Source of the DNA: CALCTE01 sp045585835
GTDB taxonomy: Bacteria; Bacillota; Clostridia; Oscillospirales; CAG-272
Reading direction: 5' to 3'
Assembly (NCBI GenBank): GCA_045585835.1
Contig: JAZMZG010000008.1
Coordinates: forward strand, 1-59,792
DNA length: 59,792 bases
A model generated the notes under the pieces. The model had not been told where the DNA came from, searched no databases, and was given only the letters and a program-made list of their open reading frames with translations. Position 1 is the first letter of the stretch, and the number at the start of each line of letters is the position of its first letter. Position numbers and translations under genes: made by a program. Below are positions 1 through 7,163 of the stretch, piece by piece.

Positions 1-1
1 C

Positions 2-262
2 AGTATCCCGCCCAAAATGAGCATTTCGGGATTTATGGGATATTTAAAAGGGAAAAGCGCAATGTTAATATTCCAAAAATTTGGCAATATGAAATTTGCA
101 TACCGAAATCGCGAATTTTGGTGTAAGGGATATTACGTTGATACCGTGGGCAAAAACACAAAAGAGATAAAAGAATATATTGCAAATCAATTAAAGAGCG
201 ATCGAGAGAGTGATCAATTAAGTTTATTTGACCCACGGGACCCATTTATGGGTAGTAAGTAA
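2..262 (+). CDS. tnpA: IS200/IS605-family TnpA transposase, C-terminal part (cut by window start)
   Basis: The reading frame is open from base 2, so the gene starts before the window; the first in-frame ATG at 17 is internal. The visible ~86 residues match the C-terminal part of Y1 tyrosine (HUH) transposases: an IPPK stretch, the MGYLKGKS helix, FWCKGYYVDT, a final helix with IANQL, and the tail DQLSLFDP. In the family this helix carries or precedes the catalytic Tyr, here probably in GYYVDT. The HUH pair lies outside the window. These enzymes move single-stranded DNA and recognise subterminal hairpins; a matching hairpin lies downstream at 344-362. Whether the copy is intact cannot be judged. 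Confidence 0.9.
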   Translation, partial: SIPPKMSISGFMGYLKGKSAMLIFQKFGNMKFAYRNREFWCKGYYVDTVGKNTKEIKEYIANQLKSDRESDQLSLFDPRDPFMGSK

Positions 263-270
263 CAAATGCG

Positions 271-310
271 TGGCTGGCAGGCCAATAAAATACGCACTTG
301 TGCGTAGCCA
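271..310. repeat. Palindromic segment 3' of tnpA
   Basis: A perfect 7-bp inverted repeat (291-297 with 300-306) lies inside a wider pair, TGGCT at 271-275 and AGCCA at 306-310. It sits in the non-coding right-hand part of the IS200-like element, before the terminal hairpin. It may be part of the right end or a folded transcript end. Confidence 0.5.
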
Positions 311-343
311 GTAGTATTAGGGCTATGCCCGAAAATGAAATAC

Positions 344-362
344 CCCCCCGCTATGCGGGGGG
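344..362. mobile_element. Probable right-end hairpin of the IS200-like element
   Basis: An 8-bp GC-only stem (344-351 with 355-362) has a TAT loop and is followed by ATCATTATTTTGAG. IS200/IS605 elements have no terminal inverted repeats but carry imperfect subterminal hairpins that the transposase binds, and this has that form and place. The exact cleavage site cannot be set from one copy. Confidence 0.6.
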
Positions 363-400
363 ATCATTATTTTGAGTAGAGGGGCCGAAAAAGATGTCTA

Positions 401-787
401 TCATTGTTTACTTTCAAGATCGATATTTTTCCTTGCTTCGTCCAATACAGCGATAATCATACCTAAACAAGCGGTTAGCGTCGGGGAAAGTCCGTTTGGA
501 AATCCTGTTATGAAATACACAACATCCATAACTACAGAAAATGCACCCATGATCAGAAAGAAGCAAACACCAAATTTTATAAATTTCAAAGAACCATTAA
601 TTCTAACAACCTTGAACATTAGCCTTACAAATCCATATATTACAAACGGCAAGACCAAGGATAAGACAAGAACCATTATTTTATCCTCTCCGTTGCCAAA
701 AATCAACGTCATTATCCAAAGTATAAGTAAAATCGCAACGCATATGATTAAAATATATTTTTTCTTTTGAACTAATTTGTTAAGCAT
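401..787 (-). CDS. Small integral membrane protein, function unknown
   Basis: The 128-residue product is not recognised. It has a short basic N-terminus (KLVQKKK) and about four hydrophobic segments, at roughly residues 10-28, 35-56, 68-92 and 98-113, followed by a charged C-terminus. A clear ribosome binding site (AAGGGAG) stands 8-9 nt before the ATG at 787. It lies 53 nt downstream of the 63-residue gene on the same strand and probably shares the promoter at 1066-1094. It sits next to an IS200-like element in an AT-rich accessory zone, so recent gain is possible. Real gene likely; function open. Confidence 0.7.
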   Translation of the reverse strand: MLNKLVQKKKYILIICVAILLILWIMTLIFGNGEDKIMVLVLSLVLPFVIYGFVRLMFKVVRINGSLKFIKFGVCFFLIMGAFSVVMDVVYFITGFPNGLSPTLTACLGMIIAVLDEARKNIDLESKQ

Positions 788-840
788 ATATTTTTCTCCC
801 TTGAGTTTATTGTTCTATATCGTATCGAAATTGTATCATA

Positions 841-1032
841 TTATTCTTCATCGATCCGCTTTACTTTTTCACCTTTATCATTTACATACCAATCATCAAT
901 AATTGTTCGGAAGCCGCCGCCAAACGTCCAGCCGTTATTTTCTACAAAATCAATAAATTTATCTATTACAAAATCCGTCTCAACATCAGAGGGTATTTCG
1001 ATACAACTGCCTATTTCAACTAACTTATTCAT
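841..1032 (-). CDS. Small soluble protein, function unknown
   Basis: A 63-residue acidic protein starts at an ATG (1032) with AAGGAG a few bases upstream and a promoter at 1066-1094. It has a predicted helix (IDKFIDFVENNGW), a glycine-rich turn (FGGGFR) and an acidic tail. The arrangement of a helix, NGW and FGGGF is reminiscent of small YggL/DUF469-like proteins, but this is only a resemblance by eye. No signal peptide or membrane segment is seen. Confidence 0.65.
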   Translation of the reverse strand: MNKLVEIGSCIEIPSDVETDFVIDKFIDFVENNGWTFGGGFRTIIDDWYVNDKGEKVKRIDEE

Positions 1033-1065
1033 TTCATTCTCTCCTTAGTTGCATTTCGCTCATTC

Positions 1066-1094
1066 ATTATATCAAAATTGCACTCTGTCTGCAA
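1066..1094 (-). promoter_or_regulatory. Sigma-A promoter for the 1032-841 and 787-401 genes
   Basis: Read leftward, TTGCAG (1089-1094), a 17-nt spacer and a perfect TATAAT (1066-1071) stand about 35 nt before the ATG at 1032. Confidence 0.8.
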
Positions 1095-1177
1095 TGGTTT
1101 TAGTTCAAGTCCTCCCCAAAGGTCGTTTTCGAAAAATGATATCTTTTGAATTGCACCTTGAAAAATGACACGAAAAA

Positions 1178-1206
1178 AACCCAGAAACCGTTGTGGTTTC
1201 TGGGTT
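1178..1206. terminator. Bidirectional hairpin terminator
   Basis: A perfect 12-bp stem (1178-1189 with 1195-1206, loop GTTGT) has an A run on its left and TTTT on its right. No gene reads into it rightward within the window, so it may insulate the downstream promoter or be the relic of a lost gene. Confidence 0.65.
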
Positions 1207-1209
1207 TTC

Positions 1210-1233
1210 CGAACCGATATCTTTCTCGGTTCG
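1210..1233. repeat. Second hairpin in the 1033-1280 gap
   Basis: An 8-bp perfect stem (1210-1217 with 1226-1233) follows the terminator at 1178-1206. No T run follows. No coding sequence is evident between 1095 and 1280. Confidence 0.5.
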
Positions 1234-1280
1234 CATTGTTGGCAAGTTGCACCGATTTAGATATCAAGCGTTTTTGCTAC

Positions 1281-1309
1281 TTGACATTAAAACTAAAATG
1301 TGCTATACT
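1281..1309 (+). promoter_or_regulatory. Strong extended -10 promoter for the structured RNA and lipoprotein gene
   Basis: TTGACA (1281-1286), a 17-nt spacer ending in TGC, and TATACT (1304-1309) form a near-consensus sigma-A promoter with an extended -10. The expected start point (about 1315-1317) coincides with the first base of the inverted repeat that follows. Confidence 0.88.
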
Positions 1310-1314
1310 TATAC

Positions 1315-1494
1315 TACCACACAAAACTTAATATGGACAAATGTCGCGAAGTCGTATTTTTATATTGGTAAAAATGCAGACTTCTGTTTTGGCGTTCTTC
1401 GTGAATTTGTCCGAAAAGTTTTGTGTGGTAGCAAACTTGAAGTTATGCATTTTTCGGTGTGTGTAACTTTAAGTTGCACACACTTTTTATTTTT
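1315..1494 (+). ncRNA. Candidate structured RNA or attenuator leader, about 180 nt
   Basis: A 15-bp perfect inverted repeat (1315-1329 with 1416-1430) encloses further paired segments: 1335-1342 with 1405-1412, 1346-1351 with 1397-1402 (one wobble), and a 7-bp hairpin 1356-1362 with 1369-1375. It is followed by a separate 11-bp hairpin (1457-1467 with 1473-1483, one wobble) and T5-A-T5, a typical intrinsic terminator. Promoter, folded body and terminator together make either a free-standing small RNA or a leader that ends transcription before the lipoprotein gene at 1510. No known riboswitch class was recognised. Confidence 0.6.
1457..1494 (+). terminator. Intrinsic terminator immediately before the lipoprotein gene
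   Basis: An 11-bp stem (1457-1467 with 1473-1483) is followed by TTTTTATTTTT. It ends two bases before the ribosome binding site at 1496-1507, so any transcript from 1315 must pass it to reach the lipoprotein gene. Confidence 0.75.
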
Positions 1495-1509
1495 AGAGGA
1501 GAAGAGGAA

Positions 1510-2559
1510 ATGAAAAAAAGTCTATCACTATTATCAACACTGCTTCTAATGTTATTGTGTGCCTGCAATATTACTTCAGATACAAGCGGAGTATCAAACA
1601 ACCAGTTAATAGAAGATATTTCAACTAACGATGCGTTTGTAAAAAATTTTTCATCAAAGTTTGTTGATGAGCAAGATTTTAGGTATGTTGAACACAGTAT
1701 AGAAAAAAGGCAAACCAATATAGAAAAAAAAGAAGAGATTATTCACTGTACTGTGAAAATGGAAAATGATTATTTTTCAACAATTATGAGCGTAATAATA
1801 ACCTATGGATACTATGATGTCGGTGGTTGGAGCATAGATAATGTTGAAGTTGTGGAGAAAAATACAGTTCCTATTAGCGCTATAAGTGTAGATGCGTTTT
1901 ATGGCGAAATGATAGATTGTTTATCTTTGGATTCAAGTTCAAGAAATTGGTATGAAAGAATTGTCTACACAAGCGAAGAAGAATATTACAATCGAACCGC
2001 CGGCTGGATACATGATTCGACTGTTACAAGTGCAGAAGATTTTGAAATTGTTGACTGTAGTTTTTTTAGTGGTGAATATTCCCCTGAGGAAGGACATGGA
2101 TCATTAACTTATTACACATCTAATGTACATGTAAAAATTCAATCATCATTAAGCGTAATAGAAGGAAAAATCGTTCTAATATTCGATCCTCAAAAGGGTT
2201 GGCGATGGGCGATGGAACAAGCTGGATTAAGTGGTGAAAAAAACTATCCAATGGTGTTCCTTGAAAATGTTCAGTTCGGAAGTTACAAGGAGGCGTTGGG
2301 GAAGTTTATATGTGAAACACCAGAGTATATGAGTCTTAGCCTTAATAGGAAGATTGTTGAGTTTGAAATATTATCGGTGGATCCAAATGATAATACATTA
2401 ACTTACAAGGATTGGTATGGTCGAGAATGGAAAACAGAGTTTGATCCTGTATTGGGCAATTTTTATATTAAGGATAGATTTCATAATGGTATGAATATGT
2501 ATTATGATAGCAATAGAGAAACATGGTTTAGTCCCTACGATTATTGTACAAAACAATAA
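1510..2559 (+). CDS. Secreted lipoprotein, function unknown
   Basis: The start at 1510 is chosen over the in-frame ATG at 1459 because GAGGAGAAGAGG lies just before it and the product then opens with a classic lipoprotein signal: MKKS, a leucine-rich core, and lipobox LLCAC (Cys near residue 18). The ~330-residue mature part is rich in acidic and aromatic residues, mostly beta by appearance, and matches no family I can name. It should be anchored to the outer face of the membrane. The gene stands alone behind a promoter and a folded leader with a terminator, so its expression is probably conditional. Its low GC content matches the accessory zone upstream more than the genes to the right. Confidence 0.8.
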   Translation: MKKSLSLLSTLLLMLLCACNITSDTSGVSNNQLIEDISTNDAFVKNFSSKFVDEQDFRYVEHSIEKRQTNIEKKEEIIHCTVKMENDYFSTIMSVIITYGYYDVGGWSIDNVEVVEKNTVPISAISVDAFYGEMIDCLSLDSSSRNWYERIVYTSEEEYYNRTAGWIHDSTVTSAEDFEIVDCSFFSGEYSPEEGHGSLTYYTSNVHVKIQSSLSVIEGKIVLIFDPQKGWRWAMEQAGLSGEKNYPMVFLENVQFGSYKEALGKFICETPEYMSLSLNRKIVEFEILSVDPNDNTLTYKDWYGREWKTEFDPVLGNFYIKDRFHNGMNMYYDSNRETWFSPYDYCTKQ

Positions 2560-2632
2560 CTGCTGTACCAAAATTCAATATAGCATGTAAGGTGAATCTT
2601 GACTACGGCAGAGGCAAACCTGCTCGCTGCAT

Positions 2633-2810
2633 CCGCCCCCTGGCGGCACTTAGTTAGCACAAGTGCATTGCACTTATTTGCCATCTTGCGGTTCCCTAAA
2701 AAATCTGCGCATCCGTGGGTGCTTGATTTTTTAGACCGCTGTGCCAAGAAATCCTCCCTTCCTCGTCCACCGGACGCGGGCGGATTTCTTGCCCAACGAG
2801 CCACGCTCGT
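2633..2810. repeat. Hairpin-rich, GC-richer non-coding block
   Basis: Between the lipoprotein gene and the tRNAs (2560-2856) I see no credible gene. Instead there is a chain of perfect or near-perfect hairpins: 2633-2637/2642-2646, 2661-2675, 2698-2705/2725-2732 with an inner stem 2709-2714/2717-2722, 2745-2754/2782-2791, and 2796-2801/2805-2810. The stretch is visibly GC-richer than its flanks. It could be a dispersed palindromic repeat or a folded RNA. Confidence 0.55.
2698..2732. terminator. Terminator-like hairpin downstream of the lipoprotein gene
   Basis: AAAAAATC (2698-2705) pairs with GATTTTTT (2725-2732) around an inner GC stem. It has A and T runs on opposite sides, so it could stop transcription from either side. 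The stem has a 3/2 internal loop, which lowers confidence. Confidence 0.5.
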
Positions 2811-2856
2811 CGGTCTCATAACAAAAAATCAAGAGATCAAGTCCCATCTACATAAC

Positions 2857-2893
2857 AAAAAATCCCTTGCACCGATGGTGCAAGGGATTTTTT
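2857..2893 (-). terminator. Terminator of the tRNA-Leu/tRNA-fMet unit
   Basis: An 11-bp GC-containing stem (2863-2873 with 2877-2887) is flanked by six A on the left and seven T on the right. Read leftward it follows the encoded CCA of tRNA-fMet directly and ends in a U run. Confidence 0.85.
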
Positions 2894-2971
<78 letters not shown>

Positions 2972-2980
2972 ATATAAAAT

Positions 2981-3069
2981 TGGTGCCGGAAACCGGGGTC
3001 GAACCGGCACGGGATTTAAGTCCCACGGGATTTTAAGTCCCGGGCGTCTGCCTATTCCGCCATTCCGGC
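2981..3069 (-). tRNA. tRNA-Leu (UAA)
   Basis: Read leftward it starts GCCGGAA and ends TTCCGGC-A-CCA, with encoded CCA. The anticodon loop CTTAAAA gives UAA. A long variable arm (TGGGACTTAAATCCCG) marks a class II tRNA, and A73 fits leucine. It is 9 nt upstream of tRNA-fMet in the same unit. Confidence 0.94.
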
Positions 3070-3088
3070 ATTCCGTACGACATCTGTT

Positions 3089-3117
3089 ATTATATCATCT
3101 CATTTTGTAAATGTCAA
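3089..3117 (-). promoter_or_regulatory. Promoter of the tRNA-Leu/tRNA-fMet unit
   Basis: Read leftward: TTGACA (3112-3117), a 17-nt spacer and TATAAT (3089-3094), a perfect sigma-A consensus about 20 nt before the tRNA-Leu 5' end. Confidence 0.9.
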
Positions 3118-3159
3118 GCCTATTTTCAAAAATTCTAAAGAATTATCTTCCGACAAAAA

Positions 3160-3182
3160 GGGAGACGGTTTTCCCGTCTCCC
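3160..3182 (-). terminator. Terminator of the SDR gene
   Basis: A 9-bp stem, GGGAGACGG (3160-3168) with CCGTCTCCC (3174-3182), 12 nt past the SDR stop. Read leftward it is followed by a U run (the AAAAA at 3155-3159). Confidence 0.85.
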
Positions 3183-3193
3183 AAAGCGTTTAT

Positions 3194-3952
3194 TTAGATA
3201 GCCGTATATCCGCCGTCGATGGGGAGGATAACGCCCGTAACGTAGGAAGCCTCGTTACTTGCAAGGAAGATAGCACCGGCATTAAGCTCGCCACTGTAGC
3301 CGTATCTTCCCAAGGGAACGGTCGCTTTCATATACTGCGTGAACTGTTCCGTCTTGAGTACGTCAGCAGTAAGTTCCGTTTCGAAGTAGCCGGGGCAGAT
3401 GCAGTTGCAGGTAATGTTATACTTTGCAAGCTCAGCCGCAACGGCTCTTGTAAAGTTAACAACTCCGCCCTTGGAAGCGTGATATGCAACCGTGTCGATG
3501 GCGGGGTTGCCGACAAGACCGTACATAGAAGCGATGTTGATAATTCTTCCGTAGTTATTCTTCTTCATTATATTACCGAAGGCTCTCGTTACGTAGAATA
3601 CGCTCGTCATATCCGTAGAAATGGTGAAATCCCATTCTTCATCCGTCATTTCAAGAACGCCTGCGTTCTTTGCAGAACCCGCGCAGTTAACGAGAATATC
3701 TATTTTACCGAATTCCTTTTCTGCTGCTGCCGCGCATTCGTCAACATTTTTGGGATCTGTAACGTCGCACTTTAAGGGCAAGCACTTAACGCCCATAGCG
3801 CGAAGTTCTTCTGCGAAAGCTTCAAGTCTTTCAATTCTTCTTGCCGTAATAACGAGGTCGGCACCCTGTGCGGCAAAGCCTTTTGCCATCTGCATACCAA
3901 GACCCGATGATGCGCCCGTGATTACCGCAACTCTTCCTTTAAGATCAAACAT
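3194..3952 (-). CDS. SDR-family NAD(P)-dependent oxidoreductase (gluconate 5-dehydrogenase-like)
   Basis: The 252-residue classical short-chain dehydrogenase has the N-terminal Rossmann motif TGASSGLG near residues 13-20, the NCAG stabilising motif near 88, the catalytic Ser in NIASM near 141, and YHASK, where Tyr and Lys complete the triad. It ends with the conserved GGYTAI tail. The opening MFDLKGRVAVITGASSGLG is typical of gluconate 5-dehydrogenase and 2-deoxygluconate dehydrogenases, but substrate cannot be fixed from sequence. It is a soluble, probably tetrameric enzyme. It has its own promoter (3985-4013), a CGGAGGT ribosome binding site and its own terminator, so it is monocistronic. 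Confidence 0.9.
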   Translation of the reverse strand: MFDLKGRVAVITGASSGLGMQMAKGFAAQGADLVITARRIERLEAFAEELRAMGVKCLPLKCDVTDPKNVDECAAAAEKEFGKIDILVNCAGSAKNAGVLEMTDEEWDFTISTDMTSVFYVTRAFGNIMKKNNYGRIINIASMYGLVGNPAIDTVAYHASKGGVVNFTRAVAAELAKYNITCNCICPGYFETELTADVLKTEQFTQYMKATVPLGRYGYSGELNAGAIFLASNEASYVTGVILPIDGGYTAI

Positions 3953-3972
3953 ATATAATACCTCCGAAAAAA

Positions 3973-4008
3973 TTTGGTGCTTCGATTATAACATACCGAA
4001 GCACCAAA
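3973..4008 (-). terminator. Terminator of the metF-metH-xth operon with a promoter inside it
   Basis: A perfect 12-bp inverted repeat (3973-3984 with 3997-4008), read leftward, is followed by a U run, as an intrinsic terminator would be 31 nt past the xth stop. The 12-nt loop carries TATAAT in the leftward sense. Confidence 0.75.
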
Positions 4009-4013
4009 TGCAA
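3985..4013 (-). promoter_or_regulatory. SDR promoter embedded in the terminator hairpin
   Basis: Leftward TTGCAT (4008-4013), 17 nt, TATAAT (3985-3990). The -10 box occupies the hairpin loop and the expected start point falls in the 3' arm of the stem, so the SDR transcript begins where the upstream operon ends. Confidence 0.8.
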
Positions 4014-4039
4014 GATTTCAAGGGAAATATTTTATTATT

Positions 4040-4795
4040 TTATCGCGCTAAATCTATTTCAATACCCACTGGACAATGGTCGCTGCCCATAACGTCTTTA
4101 TAGATGTAAGCGTCTTTTATCTTATCCTTTATCCTGTCGGATACCAAAAAGTAGTCTATCCTCCAACCGATATCCTTTGCCCTTGCGCCCGCTCTGTACG
4201 ACCACCAAGAGTATCTTTTGTCATCGGGGTATAGGAACCTGAAGCTGTCGGTAAATCCCGCAGAAAGAAGCTGTGTCATCTTACCGCGCTCCTCGTAGGA
4301 AAAGCCTGCATTTCCGATGTTTTCCTTCGGGCGTGCAAGGTCTATTTCCTCGTGCGCGACGTTGAGATCTCCGCAATATATAACGGGCTTTTTCTTATCA
4401 AGCTTCACGAGATACGCACGCAGATCATCTTCGAACTGCATTCTGTAACCGAGCCTTGCAAGCTCGGGCTGTGCGTTTGGGACGTAGCAGTTGACGCTGT
4501 AGAATTTATCAAATTCGAGCGTTATGACTCTGCCTTCGTCCGTGTGCTTTCCGTCTATTCCGTAGCTTACAAAAATAGGAGAAGCCTTCGTAAACGAAAG
4601 CGTGCCCGAATAGCCCTTCTTTTCTGCAGAAAACCAATACTGCTCATAGCCTTCGCTATCAACTTCGGCTTGTCCTTGTTGCATCTTCGTTTCCTGAACG
4701 CAAAAAATATCTGCATTTTCCTGCATAAAAAAGTCGAAAAAGCCTTTTCCAATACAAGCACGAAGACCGTTTACGTTCCAAGATATAAGCTTCAT
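4040..4795 (-). CDS. xth: Exodeoxyribonuclease III / AP endonuclease
   Basis: The 251-residue protein belongs to the exonuclease III (EEP) family, which cuts the backbone at abasic sites and removes 3' blocking groups in base excision repair. Visible motifs: SWNVNGLRA at the start, the metal-binding Glu in CVQETKMQ near residue 36, GDLNVAHEEIDL near 142-153, the R-A-G-A-R-A-K-D-I-G-W-R-I-DY block, and the C-terminal GSDHCPV with the catalytic Asp-His. Length is usual. Its ATG overlaps the metH stop (ATGA), so it is the last gene of a metF-metH-xth operon. Confidence 0.95.
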   Translation of the reverse strand: MKLISWNVNGLRACIGKGFFDFFMQENADIFCVQETKMQQGQAEVDSEGYEQYWFSAEKKGYSGTLSFTKASPIFVSYGIDGKHTDEGRVITLEFDKFYSVNCYVPNAQPELARLGYRMQFEDDLRAYLVKLDKKKPVIYCGDLNVAHEEIDLARPKENIGNAGFSYEERGKMTQLLSAGFTDSFRFLYPDDKRYSWWSYRAGARAKDIGWRIDYFLVSDRIKDKIKDAYIYKDVMGSDHCPVGIEIDLAR

Positions 4796-7152
4796 CTCGC
4801 AAGCACCGTATCAGCAGCCTTTACAGCAGCAACAGCGTCCTTTGCATAGATATCGGCGCCTATTTTCTCGGCGTATTCCGACGTAATGACCGCACCGCCG
4901 ACCATTATTTTACATTCGGGAGCGGCAGCCTTTACGACCTTAACGGCTTCGGCCATAGCGGGAGCGGTAGTCGTCATAAGCGCAGAGAGGGCGACAAGAG
5001 GTATATTTTCGCTTACAACTACTTCGGCTATAGTTTCACTTGCGACGTCTTTTCCGAGGTCTATAACCTCGTAGCCGTAGTTAGAAAGCATAGCTTTTAC
5101 GATGTTTTTGCCGAGGTCGTGTATGTCACCCTTTACCGTAGCGATGAGTATTTTACCTTTTGTCTTTTGAGTGCTTCCGCTTGCTTTTAAAGCTTCTTTG
5201 ATTTTTTCAAAAGAGGCTTCCGAGGCTTCTGCCGAAGTCAAAAGGGAGGGAAGGAATATTTCTCCTTTTTCAAAGCTTTGCCCTATTTCGTTAAGTGCGG
5301 GGATTATAGATTCATCGATTATTTTTGCGGGGTCTTTCTCGTTAAGCTCCGCTTTTGTAAATTCCACGGCTTTGTCAACAAGTCCGTGCACTATTGCGTC
5401 GTGAAGATTTTGCACGGTATTACGACTATCCGTATTTGATACGCAAGAGATATATTTTTCGCAGTTATTATCCGCACCGAGTATTGCAAGTCTTGCAAGG
5501 AAGCTTTGCTTCATTTTTTCTGAAAGCGGATTTATTATGGCACCGGAAAGACCTCTTGCGAGAGCTTCCGTAAGGAATACGGAATTTATGAGGTCGCGCT
5601 CGGGCAGACCGTAGCTTGCATTTGATATACCGAGTACCGTCTTTACACCAAAGGTCTCTTTTATTGCAACCATTGAATCAAGTGTAATTTTCGCAGATTC
5701 GGGATTTGCGGCGATGGGCATTGTGAGCGTATCGAATACTATGTTCTTTCTTGCAATTCCGCAAGCTTCCGCAACCTTTATAATACGAGCGGCGATCTTA
5801 ACTCTGCCTTCGACGGTTTCGGGTATACCCTTTTCATCGAGCGTGAGAGCGACCATAACACCGCCGTACTTTTTGACCAAAGGTATAACGGAAAGAAGCG
5901 ACTTTTTGGAGCCGTTCACGGAGTTGACCATAGGCTTGCCGTTATAAAGGCGAAGGGCGGCTTCCATAGCCGAGGGGTTAGCGGTGTCGAGCTGCAAGGG
6001 TGTTGCGCTCACCTTTTGTATGGCCTTTACGGTATCGCAAAGACGGGCCGCTTCGTCAATATCGGGAATACCTACGTTTACGTCCAAGATATGCGCACCC
6101 GCATCAATCTGCGCCAATGCTTCGGAGATTATATAATCCGTTTGGTTTGCTCTTAAAGCGGCTTTGAGCTTGGGTTTTCCGGTAGGATTGATGCGCTCGC
6201 CGATAATTACGGGCTCGTTGTTTCCGATTATAACTGTCTTACCGTATGATGTGACGGCGCAAAGACCTTTATCGGTAACTCTCGGGGGAGGATTATGCGA
6301 GCAAGCACCGTATGCGGAGGAGATATGGTCGGGAGTCGTGCCGCAGCAGCCGCCGATTATCTGAGCACCGCTTGACACTATGTCAGCCATGGCATAACCG
6401 AATTCGGTAGGTGTCATCGTGTAGCTCGTAGACTCACCCTCAATAACGGGAAGTCCCGCATTGGGATTTGCAATAAGGGGTACGGATACTGTCTTTGCAA
6501 GCTGTTTAACCATGCCTAAAGCCATATCGGGACCGAAGCTGCAGTTGATACCCACAGCACTAACGCCGAGTCCCTCACAGGTGAGGGCAAAGGTTTTGGC
6601 ATCTGCGCCGCAGAGAAGCGTTCCGTTTTCACAGAAGGTCGCGGTGACGAATATGGGTAGGTCACAGCATTCTTTTGCGGCAATTATCGCAGCCTTTATC
6701 TCGTAAAGGTCACTCATCGTTTCAAAAAGAATGAGGTCGGCTTCGGCGGCGCCCGCACTTATGGTTTTCTTATAGATGGAAACGGCGTCTTCGAAGGTCA
6801 TAGTTCCCATCGGCTCAAGGAGTACGCCGAGAGGGCCGATATCGAGTGCTACAAGGCCCTTCTTCATTTCGGTTACGGCACGGCGGGCAAGTGCGACGCC
6901 CTCGCTTACAACTTGCACTACGGGATAGCCGATAGCGCTTTCTTTAAGCTCGTTTGCGCAGAAGGTATTTGTTTTGATGATATCCGCACCGGCACGCAGA
7001 TAGCTTTTGTGAAGCCTTAAAACAGTATTGGGGCGCTCTATATTAAACGCCTCGCCGAGTTTACCTGCGCCAAGTCCGTATTTTTGGAGCATGGTGCCCG
7101 TTGCACCGTCAAAGAATATAGGTCTTGTTGATAAAACGCTTAAATCTAACAT
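4792..7152 (-). CDS. metH: Cobalamin-dependent methionine synthase, short form
   Basis: The 786-residue enzyme moves a methyl group from 5-methyltetrahydrofolate via cobalamin to homocysteine. Domains in order: homocysteine-binding barrel (1 to ~290) with FDGATGTMLQ and zinc cysteines in NCSFGPD (~204) and GGCCGTTPD (~268); pterin-binding barrel (~310-570) with GERINPTG; cobalamin cap (~590-660); cobalamin domain with the base-off ligand His in GDIHDLGKN (~674). It ends there: the ~330-residue SAM-binding reactivation domain of E. coli MetH is absent, as in many Clostridia. It sits 11 nt after metF and overlaps xth by 4 nt. A separate reactivator would be needed and is not in the window. Confidence 0.96.
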   Translation of the reverse strand: MLDLSVLSTRPIFFDGATGTMLQKYGLGAGKLGEAFNIERPNTVLRLHKSYLRAGADIIKTNTFCANELKESAIGYPVVQVVSEGVALARRAVTEMKKGLVALDIGPLGVLLEPMGTMTFEDAVSIYKKTISAGAAEADLILFETMSDLYEIKAAIIAAKECCDLPIFVTATFCENGTLLCGADAKTFALTCEGLGVSAVGINCSFGPDMALGMVKQLAKTVSVPLIANPNAGLPVIEGESTSYTMTPTEFGYAMADIVSSGAQIIGGCCGTTPDHISSAYGACSHNPPPRVTDKGLCAVTSYGKTVIIGNNEPVIIGERINPTGKPKLKAALRANQTDYIISEALAQIDAGAHILDVNVGIPDIDEAARLCDTVKAIQKVSATPLQLDTANPSAMEAALRLYNGKPMVNSVNGSKKSLLSVIPLVKKYGGVMVALTLDEKGIPETVEGRVKIAARIIKVAEACGIARKNIVFDTLTMPIAANPESAKITLDSMVAIKETFGVKTVLGISNASYGLPERDLINSVFLTEALARGLSGAIINPLSEKMKQSFLARLAILGADNNCEKYISCVSNTDSRNTVQNLHDAIVHGLVDKAVEFTKAELNEKDPAKIIDESIIPALNEIGQSFEKGEIFLPSLLTSAEASEASFEKIKEALKASGSTQKTKGKILIATVKGDIHDLGKNIVKAMLSNYGYEVIDLGKDVASETIAEVVVSENIPLVALSALMTTTAPAMAEAVKVVKAAAPECKIMVGGAVITSEYAEKIGADIYAKDAVAAVKAADTVLAR

Positions 7153-7163
7153 GTCGCTACTTC

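Noticed and set aside
1281..1494. Retron RNA or 6S RNA
   Set aside because: Inverted repeats at both ends suggested a retron and the length suggested 6S RNA, but no reverse transcriptase is near and the large central bubble of 6S RNA is not evident.
2541..2819. 92-codon leftward frame in the hairpin block
   Set aside because: Composition is odd, it overlaps the lipoprotein end and every hairpin, and has no ribosome binding site; better seen as non-coding repeat.
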